Made by a program: the position numbers and the translations under genes. The notes beneath the pieces are model-generated. The model made no database searches, was not told where the DNA came from, and saw only the letters and a list, made by a program, of their open reading frames with translations. A DNA stretch of 26,082 nucleotides. It comes from Opitutia bacterium UBA7876 (lineage in GTDB: Bacteria > Verrucomicrobiota > Verrucomicrobiia > Opitutales > Seribacteraceae). The DNA lies in NCBI GenBank assembly GCA_002500665.1, contig DLRY01000083.1:1-26082 (forward strand), given 5' to 3'. Below are positions 15,635-24,064 of this stretch, in pieces (within the stretch, counting starts at the first letter, position 1; every line of letters starts with the position of its first letter).

Positions 15635-18124
15635 CTAGAGCTTTTTGGCCCAGAATTGTTCTACGGTCTTGGCCGCGATCTTGGCATGGTTCTCCGGGGA
15701 AGCAAGAACTTTTCCGAGTAGCTCCCCGTTGACTACGTTGTGCTGCTGGTGAATCCAGAGGGCCTCCAGGAAGTGGTGGGCATGGGCCTTGTTCTTGGCG
15801 TCGAATTGCTTGAGCCACTTTTCGGTTTCCCTGATCACGTCGTCGGTGTTGCGCTCGCTCAGTTCGATGCGGGCCCGGTGGCGGACGACGTAGGTCGGAT
15901 TCTTGAGGTGATCCAGTAGGGCGGGGATGGGCTCTCCGTCGATCTTGACGGGCTTCATGAGCGGACGGCCCTTGGCCGTGATCCGGTACACCCGGCCGTG
16001 GGTCTTGTTGCGGTTGGGGTCGCGGATGTTGTGCTGCATGTGCCCGACGATGACGTTCTGCCAGTCGGAAACGTAGAGGGCTCCGTCGCCCCCGATCTCG
16101 ATGTCGGTGGGGCGGAAATTGCGGTCCTTGGGAGAGACCATGAGGTCGTCCACGGCAGTGCCCTGGCGGTTTCCGTTGCCATCGTCGGCTAGGGTATACT
16201 GCTTGATCCCGAGAAAGCCGATGGAGTTGCAGATAAGAAAGTTTCCATTGTTCTTGGCAGGGAAGTGGGCACTGGAAAGGACACCGCAGGAGGGAACGGG
16301 CCGGACGGTTTTCTTTAGCAGGGACTGCATCTTGAAGCCGCCCTTTCCGTCGGGGCGGACTTGGTAGGCCCGTCCGCCGGTCCCGTCGGTGGCGTAGTGG
16401 TAGCCCCAGTAGTCGAAGCTGATCCCGTGCGGGTTGGGGCTGTTGTTGGCGTGGAAGGAGTACTCGAAAGTACGGGGGTTGAAGCGGTACATGGCGCTGT
16501 TGCCGTGCTTTTGCGGCCCTTTCCAGGGAGTCTCGACGTTGGAGACGTGGAAGACGCCGCGCTGGTAGTATATGTGACCGTCGGGGCCGAAGATCAGGTT
16601 GTTGGCCGCATGATGGGTGTCGGCGGAGTCGATCCCGTGCATGATGCGGATGCGGACGTCGGCCACGTCGTCCCCGTCGGTATCCTTGAGGTAGATGAGG
16701 TCGGGGGCGGAGGCCACGATGACCCCGCCGTTCCAGAACTCGAATCCGGTCGGGTTGTGAACCTTGGCGAAGGTAATGGCCTTGTCGGCCACTCCGTCGC
16801 GGTTCTCGTCGGGAAGGATTACGAGGGCGTCGTTCATTTCCTTGAGGGGCTCCCACTTGGGGTAGGTGGGCCAGGCCGCGACCCAGAGCCTTCCTTTTGT
16901 GTCGACCGCCATCTGGACGGGGTTGGCGATCTCGGGAAATTTCTCCTCATCGGCGAAGACGTTGATCTCGAGGCCTTCCTGCAACTGCATCTGGTCGGCG
17001 GTCTCCTGAGCCTTCAGGTACTTCACGGAGCCTTCCTTCTGGGAGTTGCTGCTCTTGGACTTGCCTCCCACGTTGGACTTGACGGCGATGGGGGCGGGGA
17101 CGTTGGAATCGTCGGCCACGATGGTCTTGCCCTTGGCCGCGGAATGAACGACCTTGTCGCGGTTTGTGGTCATGACGTCGATCATGGCGAGCTCGTGCCA
17201 GAGGACCTCCTTGTTGGACTGGTTGTCGACGAAACGCAGGCCTGAGCGCCCTCCCCAGACGTCGTTCCCGTCGGTTGCCCGGTAACGGTTGAACCAGTGC
17301 CAGTTCTTGTCCAGTACGGCCCTCCTGGTTTGCTCGAGGTGAGCGTGCTTGACGGGAGCGTCCTTGCCGAAGACGGACTTGAGGATCATACGCGCAAGGT
17401 GGTCGTTCCCCTCGCTGGTGAGGTGAATCCCATTGAGGGTGAGGTGCTCGTGGCCGTCCTCCGGATCTCCCTTGGAGCCGCTGGAGGGGCGGTTTTGAGC
17501 GAAGAGCTTCTGGGTGGCCGCGAACAAGTCGACGTACTCGAGCTTCTTGTCCTTGGCCACCTTGGCGGTCACCTCGGTGATCTTCTTGAGCCTTTCGTTC
17601 TGCTCCTTGCCGTCGGGCAAGTTGGGTGAATTATGGTTTTCGTGGGCGATGGGGGAGAAGAGGACGATCACGGGGGCGGATTTGCCGTTGTACTTCTTGC
17701 CCAGGGTCTCGTCCACCCACTTGCCGAGCTTGGTCCCGTAGTCACTGGGGTTGTCGTCCCATGCCTCGTTGGCCCCGAAGAAGGTGAGGATGACGTCGGC
17801 CTTGGAAATCTCCAGGTAGGTGTGCGGGTCGATGAAGCCGCGGTTGCGGGGTCGGTTGTCGATCTTGTCGCCGCAGAATCCGTGGTTCCGGAAGGTCAGC
17901 TTCCTGTCTGGCATGGCGAGCTGGGCGTAGGTCTCGAGCCATCCATGGTGTTGCATGCGCTCGGCGAGGGTGTTGCCGAGCAAAACGATGCGTTGACCGT
18001 TCTTGACCTCGAGGGCTTGGGCGTCTTGCGGGAAAAGGACAAGAACCCCCGCGAGGAGGGCAAAGGCGTTGAGCATGAAAAAGCCGGCTCGGGCTTTTCG
18101 CGGGATGGAGGGCGAATGAATCAT
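15635..18124 (-). CDS. SGNH-like plus 'Piru/Ver' dehydrogenase-type propeller protein without C-terminal haem domain
   Basis: This 829-residue exported protein begins with a signal peptide (residues 1-37, ending AQA). Residues about 40-250 have a SGNH-hydrolase layout: VLLGNTLAERM at 47-57 in place of a GDS block, HGFCGDKID at 81-89, FFGANE at 115-120 and N231-G-I-H234. The usual Ser is Thr52 and the usual Asp of D-x-x-H is Asn231, so hydrolase activity is doubtful. Residues about 371-720 are a propeller of the putative membrane-bound dehydrogenase type common in Planctomycetes and Verrucomicrobia (GLEINVFADEEKFPEIANP, DTKGRLWVAAWP, FGPDGHIYYQRGVFH). Residues 730-829 look like the start of a HEAT-like helical region. 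Longer relatives usually continue into a C-x-x-C-H cytochrome domain; none is present here. Function is unknown. It is divergent from jetA. Confidence 0.85.
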   Translation of the reverse strand: MIHSPSIPRKARAGFFMLNAFALLAGVLVLFPQDAQALEVKNGQRIVLLGNTLAERMQHHGWLETYAQLAMPDRKLTFRNHGFCGDKIDNRPRNRGFIDPHTYLEISKADVILTFFGANEAWDDNPSDYGTKLGKWVDETLGKKYNGKSAPVIVLFSPIAHENHNSPNLPDGKEQNERLKKITEVTAKVAKDKKLEYVDLFAATQKLFAQNRPSSGSKGDPEDGHEHLTLNGIHLTSEGNDHLARMILKSVFGKDAPVKHAHLEQTRRAVLDKNWHWFNRYRATDGNDVWGGRSGLRFVDNQSNKEVLWHELAMIDVMTTNRDKVVHSAAKGKTIVADDSNVPAPIAVKSNVGGKSKSSNSQKEGSVKYLKAQETADQMQLQEGLEINVFADEEKFPEIANPVQMAVDTKGRLWVAAWPTYPKWEPLKEMNDALVILPDENRDGVADKAITFAKVHNPTGFEFWNGGVIVASAPDLIYLKDTDGDDVADVRIRIMHGIDSADTHHAANNLIFGPDGHIYYQRGVFHVSNVETPWKGPQKHGNSAMYRFNPRTFEYSFHANNSPNPHGISFDYWGYHYATDGTGGRAYQVRPDGKGGFKMQSLLKKTVRPVPSCGVLSSAHFPAKNNGNFLICNSIGFLGIKQYTLADDGNGNRQGTAVDDLMVSPKDRNFRPTDIEIGGDGALYVSDWQNVIVGHMQHNIRDPNRNKTHGRVYRITAKGRPLMKPVKIDGEPIPALLDHLKNPTYVVRHRARIELSERNTDDVIRETEKWLKQFDAKNKAHAHHFLEALWIHQQHNVVNGELLGKVLASPENHAKIAAKTVEQFWAKKL

Positions 18125-18417
18125 TGCAAGGTTGGGACGGCCGGGACCGGGATTGTTTTGGTTGTAGGTGTAGGGGTTTCGTTGCTAATGAAGATTAAAA
18201 GGGAAGGAACGGCTCATGCTCAAGAAGCAAAATGCGTTTTGCGCCCTTTTGGATGTGAGGGAGGGGAGATCCGGATCCGGTTATTGAATTGAGCTTATAA
18301 ACTGAGGTTGTCAGTCGGATGAGGTTTTTCACAAGCTTTTTCCTTTGGTGATAACTTCTCTTTGACTTGAGAGGCGCGGTCTTCAGTTTCAAGGGAGGTA
18401 AAAACCTAAGTTTAATT
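18125..18417. other. Divergent intergenic region upstream of the jetABC operon
   Basis: These 293 bases separate the start of the SGNH/propeller gene from jetA and are clearly more AT-rich than the flanking genes. An inverted repeat is described separately. GGGAGGT at 18393-18399 is a good Shine-Dalgarno sequence but sits 18 bases before the jetA ATG, further than usual. TATAAA at 18296-18301 and GATAAC at 18350-18355 are -10-like, but neither has a convincing -35 partner. A 65-codon minus-strand frame at 18195-18392 has no recognisable features and is not called. Confidence 0.5.
18227..18242. promoter_or_regulatory. Near-palindromic inverted repeat upstream of jetA
   Basis: GCAAAA (18227-18232) and TTTTGC (18237-18242) are perfect 6-bp inverted arms around TGCG. 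No T-run follows, so it does not look like an intrinsic terminator. It lies in the control region between two divergent genes, 176 bases before jetA, and might be an operator. Short AT-rich arms like these can also arise by chance. Confidence 0.3.
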
Positions 18418-19863
18418 ATGGATGAGGAATTTCTTCACTTGTTTGAGGAGTCGCCTGCATTGCGGCTCATGCGTGGTCGTCTAGGCTCCTTTGTGGTTGG
18501 CTTCTTTTTGAAGACCTTCAAGCAATGGGGGGTGGTCGAGGCGTCCGAGGAGGAACTCGGAGCGACCTTGGCCGAGCACATCGAGCAGATGAGGGAACTG
18601 GAAGACTTCGATGCCCCCAAGCGCCTTCCTCAGGAATACCTGGACGAATGGTGCGACGAGAATCACCGTTACCTGACCAAGGTTTATGATGAGGAAAAGG
18701 AGGAGTACGTCTTCCGCTTGACCAGGCACTCGGAAAAGGCCCTCAGTTGGCTGCAGGATCTGCTCGCCATGCAACACCGTGGATACGCCACCACGGAGTC
18801 GCGCTTCAACCGTATCTTGCTTGAGATGCAGAACCTTTCCCAGGGCGTAAATGCGGACCCCGAGGCACGGATCAAGGAACTGGCCCGCAAACGGGACGAA
18901 ATAGACGAAGAGATCCGCAGGATCCAGGAAACCGGGGAGGCCCCCATTTTCGGGGAGGACGTCATCCGCGACCAAGTCTACGACCTCTCCGACTTGGTGG
19001 AGCACTTCCTTTCCGACTTTCGGGCCATCGAGGAATTCTTCAAGGATCATGCCCGTGAAATTTCCACCCTCTATGCCCAAGGGGAGGCGTCCAAGGGGGA
19101 TATCGTGGAGCACGTCCTGGATTCGGACGAGGAGCTGCGCTCCTGCGACCAGGGCAAGAGCTACTTCGGTTTTCGAACCATGATGACCAACCCGACCTTG
19201 GCACGGCAACTGAGAACCTTGGCCGAGCAAACCTCCCAGATTGCCCGCAAGCGGGGACTCGACCCGAAAAAGACCTTCCTCAACCTTGGGGACAGGCTTT
19301 TCGGGGAGGCGGGCTCGGCTCATGGAGCCTATGGCCGCATCAGCCGGAAGCTCAGGCAGGTGGTGGGGGAGCATTCCGGTGGCGGCGGCAGGTACGTCAG
19401 GGATACCCTTTCGAAGATCAGGCGTCAGGCCTTCCGCTTGCGGGAGCAACCGCCCGAGGACTGGGATTTTGAGATCGAGATCCGACCTCAGTTGTTCGGC
19501 CTTATGGAGGCCGAGTTCTGGGAACCCAAGGCCGTCGAGCCCTTCGCCGCCATCACTTCCTCCAAGACGGAGGACCCGGAGTGGATGAACGAGATTCTTC
19601 ATTCCGTCGGGGCTCCTCTCGACCTGGGGAAGTTCCGAGACCGCGTCGAGGAAGTCCTCGACGAACGGGAGGCGGCCAGCCTCTCGGACATGGTGGAAAG
19701 ATACCCGCTCGAGCGTGGAATCGTAGACGTCGTTTGCTACCGCGTGATCGCGGGCGAGGACAGTCGCCACTCCATCCTCCGGGACGAAATCGTAAACATT
19801 GACCTAAACCGCCCCTCCCAGCCCCGCTACGTGGAGGTGGAGCAACTAGTCTTCCAACGCTAA
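18418..19863 (+). CDS. jetA: JetA/MksF-like kleisin subunit (DUF3375)
   Basis: This 481-residue cytoplasmic protein matches the DUF3375 family, the kleisin (MukF-like) subunit of Wadjet and MksBEF complexes, which closes the SMC dimer into a ring. The ATG at 18418 is used because no nearer in-frame start exists; the open frame reaches a TTG at 18367. Recognisable family stretches are ALRLMRGRLGSFVVGFFLKTF (14-34), YLDEWCDENHRYL (74-86), a TESRF segment (126-130) and a charged helical stretch (ARIKELARKRDEIDEEIRRIQ, 150-170) likely to be coiled coil. The C-terminal part ends in YPLERGIVDVVCYRVIA, likely a winged-helix region contacting the ATPase head (inference from MukF). It starts the three-gene operon; jetB begins 5 bases after its stop. 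No truncation is seen. Confidence 0.88.
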   Translation: MDEEFLHLFEESPALRLMRGRLGSFVVGFFLKTFKQWGVVEASEEELGATLAEHIEQMRELEDFDAPKRLPQEYLDEWCDENHRYLTKVYDEEKEEYVFRLTRHSEKALSWLQDLLAMQHRGYATTESRFNRILLEMQNLSQGVNADPEARIKELARKRDEIDEEIRRIQETGEAPIFGEDVIRDQVYDLSDLVEHFLSDFRAIEEFFKDHAREISTLYAQGEASKGDIVEHVLDSDEELRSCDQGKSYFGFRTMMTNPTLARQLRTLAEQTSQIARKRGLDPKKTFLNLGDRLFGEAGSAHGAYGRISRKLRQVVGEHSGGGGRYVRDTLSKIRRQAFRLREQPPEDWDFEIEIRPQLFGLMEAEFWEPKAVEPFAAITSSKTEDPEWMNEILHSVGAPLDLGKFRDRVEEVLDEREAASLSDMVERYPLERGIVDVVCYRVIAGEDSRHSILRDEIVNIDLNRPSQPRYVEVEQLVFQR

Positions 19864-19868
19864 AGCCT

Positions 19869-20495
19869 ATGAATCCAGCCATTACTCACCGACACGTCAT
19901 CGTGCGCCTGCTAAACGGACCCATCTACCAAGAGGACATGGACCTCTGGGGCCGCCTCGGGGCCGAATGGGATAAAATCAAAAGCCACTTCTTCGAGATG
20001 GGCATGGAGGTCGCCCGTGACGATTCCGCTGGATACGCCTACATCCGTCAATGCGAGGAGGAGGCCGCGGAAGGGGAGGAGGGCTGGGAAGACGAGGCGG
20101 TCGCTCCCTTGCCCAGAGTACTTCGCAGGACCCGATTGTCTTATCACCAGACTATCTTCATGGTTCTTCTGAGGGAGGAGTTGATGCGCTTTGAGCAGAA
20201 CCAGGAGGAGGGAGACCACCTTTATCGCTCGGCTCTCGACCTGAGGGAGATCATGGTGCCCTACTACCCGGAATTGCACGACGAGAAGAAGGTTCACCGC
20301 CAGATTTCCGCCCTTGTCTCGAAATTCGAGGAATGGGGGATCCTCAAGAAGGTGCGCGACCGAGACGATGGCCTTTACCGGGTGGAAAGAATCATCAAGG
20401 CGAAACTGCCTCCGGAAAAACTGGCAGAGGTCCGCGACCAGATCAAGAGACGCTTGCCTGAAATCGACGAAGAAACGGAGGATGAAGATGCTTGA
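19869..20495 (+). CDS. jetB: JetB/MksE-like KITE subunit (DUF4194)
   Basis: This 208-residue protein matches DUF4194, the KITE (MukE-like) subunit that binds the kleisin as a winged-helix dimer. Family features include an N-terminal RLLNGPIYQEDMDLWGRL (13-30), GYAYIRQCEEE, a central LSYHQTIFMVLLREELMRFE helix, and a C-terminal winged-helix part HRQISALVSKFEEWGILKKV followed by YRVERIIKAKL. The C-terminal tail is strongly acidic (EIDEETEDEDA), as is an insert near residue 60-75. It begins 5 bases after jetA and its last 8 bases overlap the start of jetC, so the three products are probably made in fixed proportion by translational coupling. Confidence 0.88.
   Translation: MNPAITHRHVIVRLLNGPIYQEDMDLWGRLGAEWDKIKSHFFEMGMEVARDDSAGYAYIRQCEEEAAEGEEGWEDEAVAPLPRVLRRTRLSYHQTIFMVLLREELMRFEQNQEEGDHLYRSALDLREIMVPYYPELHDEKKVHRQISALVSKFEEWGILKKVRDRDDGLYRVERIIKAKLPPEKLAEVRDQIKRRLPEIDEETEDEDA
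20477..20481 (+). promoter_or_regulatory. Ribosome binding site that fixes the jetC start
   Basis: GGAGG lies inside the 3' end of jetB. It is 6 bases before the ATG at 20488 but directly abuts the ATG at 20482, so 20488 is the likely start. The resulting ATGCTTGA overlap with the jetB stop supports re-initiation. Confidence 0.6.
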
Positions 20496-23400
20496 ATCCC
20501 AACTTGAACTAGAATTTTCACCGGACAAGTCCACTGCCGGCTATCGCCTGCACGAATTGTCCGTACTGAACTGGGGAACCTTCCACAAGGAGGTCTACTC
20601 CATGCGCCCGGACGGACGGACCTCCATGATCACTGGTCGGAACGGCTCTGGCAAGTCGACCATCGTCGATGCCCTTCTCACCCTGCTCGTCCCAAATCGC
20701 CTCCGTAACTACAACGTTGCCTCAAGCCAGGCCGGGAGCCGGGAGAGAAACGAGCGCGACTACGTTCTCGGGGCCTATTCCGAAATTCACGACGCGACCA
20801 CCGGCCAAGGCCGCAAGGAGACCCTCCGCAAGCCCGGGGAATCCTACACCGTCCTGCTTGCCTGGTTCTACAACGAGGCCTACAAGACGGACGTCTCGAT
20901 CGCCCAGGTTCTCTGGTGCCTGCCCAGCGGAAAGGTGGACAAGATCTATTTCGTGGAGAAGAGAAAGCTCTCCATAGAGGAGGACTTCAACGAGCTTGGT
21001 GACGTCGACAACATCCGAAGAATCATCAAGGAGCGCGGTTTCGCATCCTTCGACTCCTTCACCGCATACCACAAGAAGTTCGAGTCCATGCTCTTTATGG
21101 ACACAGACCTGGGGAACCGTTCCCCCATGTCCATCTTCAACCAGGCCGTCTGCATCAAGGACGTCAAGGACCTGACCCAGTTCATCAGGGAGCACATGCT
21201 TGACGACGGGGGCTCCAAGGAGAAGCTCCTCGCCCTGCAGGAGCGCTTCGACGACTTGCGCAGCACTCACCGGCGCATAGAGACCGCCGCTTATCAGCTC
21301 GAGCAACTCGATGAGATCCGCGATACTCATGGCTCCTTCCTCGAGGCGGCCGGTGAACGCGATCATGCAGTGGCCATCCATCAGGCCACCGAGCCCTTTT
21401 ACGCCCAGTCCGAGCTGGACCGCCGCACGGAATGGATCGACGAGCTAAAGCACCAGGAGGAAGCCGAGCGGGCCCGCCTGAAGAGTTCCCGAACGGAAGT
21501 CGATCGATTGCGCGAAAAGCTCAATCATCTGGAGCGGGCCTTGTCCGACAGCGACGAGAACCGCAGGCTCGAGCAAGTCGGGGCGGAGATGGACCGGTTG
21601 CGCGACAAGCGCGAGGTCGTGACCAAGCGGGCGGCGGTCTTCGAGCGCCACCTTTCGTCCTGGGAAAAAGGCTCCGTGGTCAAGGAGGAGGAGCATTTCC
21701 TCACCTTGCGCCGCGAACTGGACTCCCAGTTGCCCAGGCTTGAAGCGAAGGTTGCCGACCTGGATGAAAAAATCCCCGAGATTTCCTACGGGTTGCGCAA
21801 GGCAAGCGAGCGCGTGGAAACTCTCGAGGACGAGCGCAGCTTTCTGCTGGAGGCGAACTCGAATGTTCCTGCCGAGATCGCCCGCCTGCGCAATGCCCTC
21901 GCATCCCATCTCGATCGTGACTCCGGCGAGTTGCCTTTCGTGGGGGAGCTAATACAAGTCGTTCCGGACGAGGACAAGTGGACCGGTCCGATCGAGAGGT
22001 TGCTCCGTTCCTTTTCCCTAACCGTCGTTCTTTCCCCCAAGTTGGCCAAGGAGGCGGAAAGCTATCTCGAAGAAAACCACCTCGGCGAGAGGCTGGCCTT
22101 CGTTTGCCCCCAGCCCGATCCTAAGGAGCCCAAGCTCCATGACGACTCGGTGGTGGCTAAGCTTGCCATCCGCTCTGAACTGGAGGAGATTCGTCAGGTC
22201 TGGCTTCGTTCGGCCTTGGCGGAGCGTTTTCCGCACCTTTGCAAGGACAAACGCGACGCTTCCTTTGCCAAGTGCAAGTTCGCCCTCACCATCGACGGAC
22301 TCGTCAAGCACGACGGGGTCCTGCGCGAGAAAGACGACTTTTTCTTCCTCGAGGATGCCACCAACTGGGTGATGGGCTGGGACGTCGATCCTAAGCAAAA
22401 GAACCTCGATGACGCCCTGGCCAAATGGCGCGATGAAGTCGACCAGGCGGGCCGGACCGTACGGGAAGCCGAGTCGGAAAGGCAATCCTACCGCGTGAAG
22501 CTGCGAGCGGGAGCTCAACTGCAGGCCTGCGCCAATGAATTCTCCGATATCGATCACGTTGGCTTGGGTATCAGGATCGCGGATCTGGAGGAAGAGGAAC
22601 GGGTCATCGTGGGCGGCTCGGACGTCCTCAAGAAACTCAAGGAGGACCGTGACTCCGCGGAGCAAAAGCTGGAGGAAGCCCAGACGACAAGGGATGAGGT
22701 CCTTCAGCGGATCGGGGGCGTGGAAGCCCGGGCGGAAAGGAACGATTCCAGAATTTCCTCCCTCAAGGCTCTCCTGAAGGAAAGCATGCTGGAGTTCATG
22801 TCGGCCGAGGCTGAAACCGATGAAGCCGAGGAAGAGGAAGCGGAGAAAAGGCTGGAGACTCTCTTCAAGGATATCGAGAAGGAATTCGGAGCCGCCCCGG
22901 ATGAGCCCGACCAGATCGAGGAGGCCGCCCGAACGGCGACCCATAAGCTTGAAAAGAGAATCCATAAGCTCGAGTCGGGGATGGACAAGTTCCGCGACAA
23001 GAACGTGGCCGCCATGCAGCGCTTCATCGGGGATGCCCGCAACCAGGCTTTTCGGGACGATCTCACTCTCCATCTGGAGGAAGGATACAACGACGATACC
23101 TATTCCTCCTTTGAGAAAATCCGCTCACAGATCGAGGATGAGGACCTGGCCAAGAACCGGGAGCGCTTCGAGGAGCTCCTGCGGGTGCAGGTGCCGGAGG
23201 AGGTATCTGGTTTCAGCGAAGCCCTGGAATCCCACCGTGACCGTATCCGAAAGCGAATCAACGAGCTCAACGAGCACCTCTCGAGGGTTACCTTCGACCG
23301 TAAGGAGGGAACCTTCATACAGCTCAAGTTCGAGGATGCCGGTGATGATGGGGTGCGCCGTTTCAAAAAGCTCAGGCGCCATGCCCTGGAGGGAGATCTC

Positions 23401-23982
23401 GAGGCGGACGACGAGGACGAGCGCCGGCGTGAGCGTTATCACCGGGTCGAGCAATTCCTGGCCGAACTGGAGCAGGATGCAAACTGGACGACCCGGGTAA
23501 TCGACGTACGCAACTGGTTCCGTTTTCGGGCCGACGAATTTTACAAGGAGGACGAAAGCCTAAGGCAAAGCTACAGCGGTGCGGCGGGTAAGTCGGGCGG
23601 CGAAAAGAACCGCTTGGCCTCGACTATTCTGGCCACTGCAATCGCCTACCAGTACGGAATCGACGTCGGAGGGAAGCAAACGGAAACCTTTCGTCTCGTT
23701 GCGGTAGACGAGATGTTCAGCAAGACGGATGACGAGTTTTCCCAGTTCCTCCTTGATTTGTTCAAGGAATTCCATCTCCAGTTGCTCATCGTTCAACCCT
23801 TGGACGCAAAGATCCACGTGGTGCAGAAGTACGTCGAGCGCTATCACGTCGTGGAGCGCAGAGACGGGCTTTCCTTCGTTGGCGACCTGAGCGTCCGTGA
23901 ATACCTCGGGGACCAGTTCGCCGGGGAGGAGGGCGACTCGGTGGAGGAAGAGACGGACGAGAAGGTGGAGGCTGAATCCTAA
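20488..23982 (+). CDS. jetC: JetC/MksB-like SMC ATPase
   Basis: This 1164-residue protein is the SMC-like ATPase of the Wadjet/MksB group, which uses ATP to extrude DNA loops with JetA and JetB. The Walker A motif GRNGSGKST is at 50-58. The ABC signature S1036-G-G-E-K lies in AAGKSGGEKNRLAS, and the Walker B-like VAVDEMFSKTDDE has the catalytic Asp-Glu at 1074-1075, followed by LLIVQP and IHVVQKYVERYHVV. Between the head halves are two long charged coiled-coil regions (about 270-480 and 640-1000) separated by a globular hinge-like part (about 480-640, starting LPFVGELIQVVPDEDKW). The frame is intact and of normal length. The start at 20488 is set by its ribosome site. In four-gene Wadjet operons jetD normally follows jetC; here the next gene is an aldo/keto reductase 82 bases later. 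Confidence 0.9.
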   Translation: MLESQLELEFSPDKSTAGYRLHELSVLNWGTFHKEVYSMRPDGRTSMITGRNGSGKSTIVDALLTLLVPNRLRNYNVASSQAGSRERNERDYVLGAYSEIHDATTGQGRKETLRKPGESYTVLLAWFYNEAYKTDVSIAQVLWCLPSGKVDKIYFVEKRKLSIEEDFNELGDVDNIRRIIKERGFASFDSFTAYHKKFESMLFMDTDLGNRSPMSIFNQAVCIKDVKDLTQFIREHMLDDGGSKEKLLALQERFDDLRSTHRRIETAAYQLEQLDEIRDTHGSFLEAAGERDHAVAIHQATEPFYAQSELDRRTEWIDELKHQEEAERARLKSSRTEVDRLREKLNHLERALSDSDENRRLEQVGAEMDRLRDKREVVTKRAAVFERHLSSWEKGSVVKEEEHFLTLRRELDSQLPRLEAKVADLDEKIPEISYGLRKASERVETLEDERSFLLEANSNVPAEIARLRNALASHLDRDSGELPFVGELIQVVPDEDKWTGPIERLLRSFSLTVVLSPKLAKEAESYLEENHLGERLAFVCPQPDPKEPKLHDDSVVAKLAIRSELEEIRQVWLRSALAERFPHLCKDKRDASFAKCKFALTIDGLVKHDGVLREKDDFFFLEDATNWVMGWDVDPKQKNLDDALAKWRDEVDQAGRTVREAESERQSYRVKLRAGAQLQACANEFSDIDHVGLGIRIADLEEEERVIVGGSDVLKKLKEDRDSAEQKLEEAQTTRDEVLQRIGGVEARAERNDSRISSLKALLKESMLEFMSAEAETDEAEEEEAEKRLETLFKDIEKEFGAAPDEPDQIEEAARTATHKLEKRIHKLESGMDKFRDKNVAAMQRFIGDARNQAFRDDLTLHLEEGYNDDTYSSFEKIRSQIEDEDLAKNRERFEELLRVQVPEEVSGFSEALESHRDRIRKRINELNEHLSRVTFDRKEGTFIQLKFEDAGDDGVRRFKKLRRHALEGDLEADDEDERRRERYHRVEQFLAELEQDANWTTRVIDVRNWFRFRADEFYKEDESLRQSYSGAAGKSGGEKNRLASTILATAIAYQYGIDVGGKQTETFRLVAVDEMFSKTDDEFSQFLLDLFKEFHLQLLIVQPLDAKIHVVQKYVERYHVVERRDGLSFVGDLSVREYLGDQFAGEEGDSVEEETDEKVEAES

Positions 23983-24064
23983 GCCCTTCCTCCCGTGCCT
24001 AGCAGCCATCCCTTCGCAGATCTTGCCATGGCGGGATCGCATCCTTGGCGACTATCCTAGTGGA

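Noticed and set aside
16361..17245. Plus-strand 294-codon Val/Gly-rich open frame
   Set aside because: Shadow of the SGNH/propeller gene. Its Val/Gly/Asp-rich composition is typical of antisense GC-rich codons.
18195..18392. Minus-strand 65-codon frame in the jetA upstream gap
   Set aside because: No domain, and no good ribosome site seen. It covers the probable control region.
18481..19770. Minus-strand 429-codon open frame
   Set aside because: Antisense shadow of jetA; jetA itself shows clear DUF3375 features and operon spacing.
22018..23073. Minus-strand 351-codon open frame, considered as a possible missing fourth Wadjet gene
   Set aside because: Antisense to the jetC coiled coil, with no Toprim or DUF3322-like motif. 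Not a JetD candidate.
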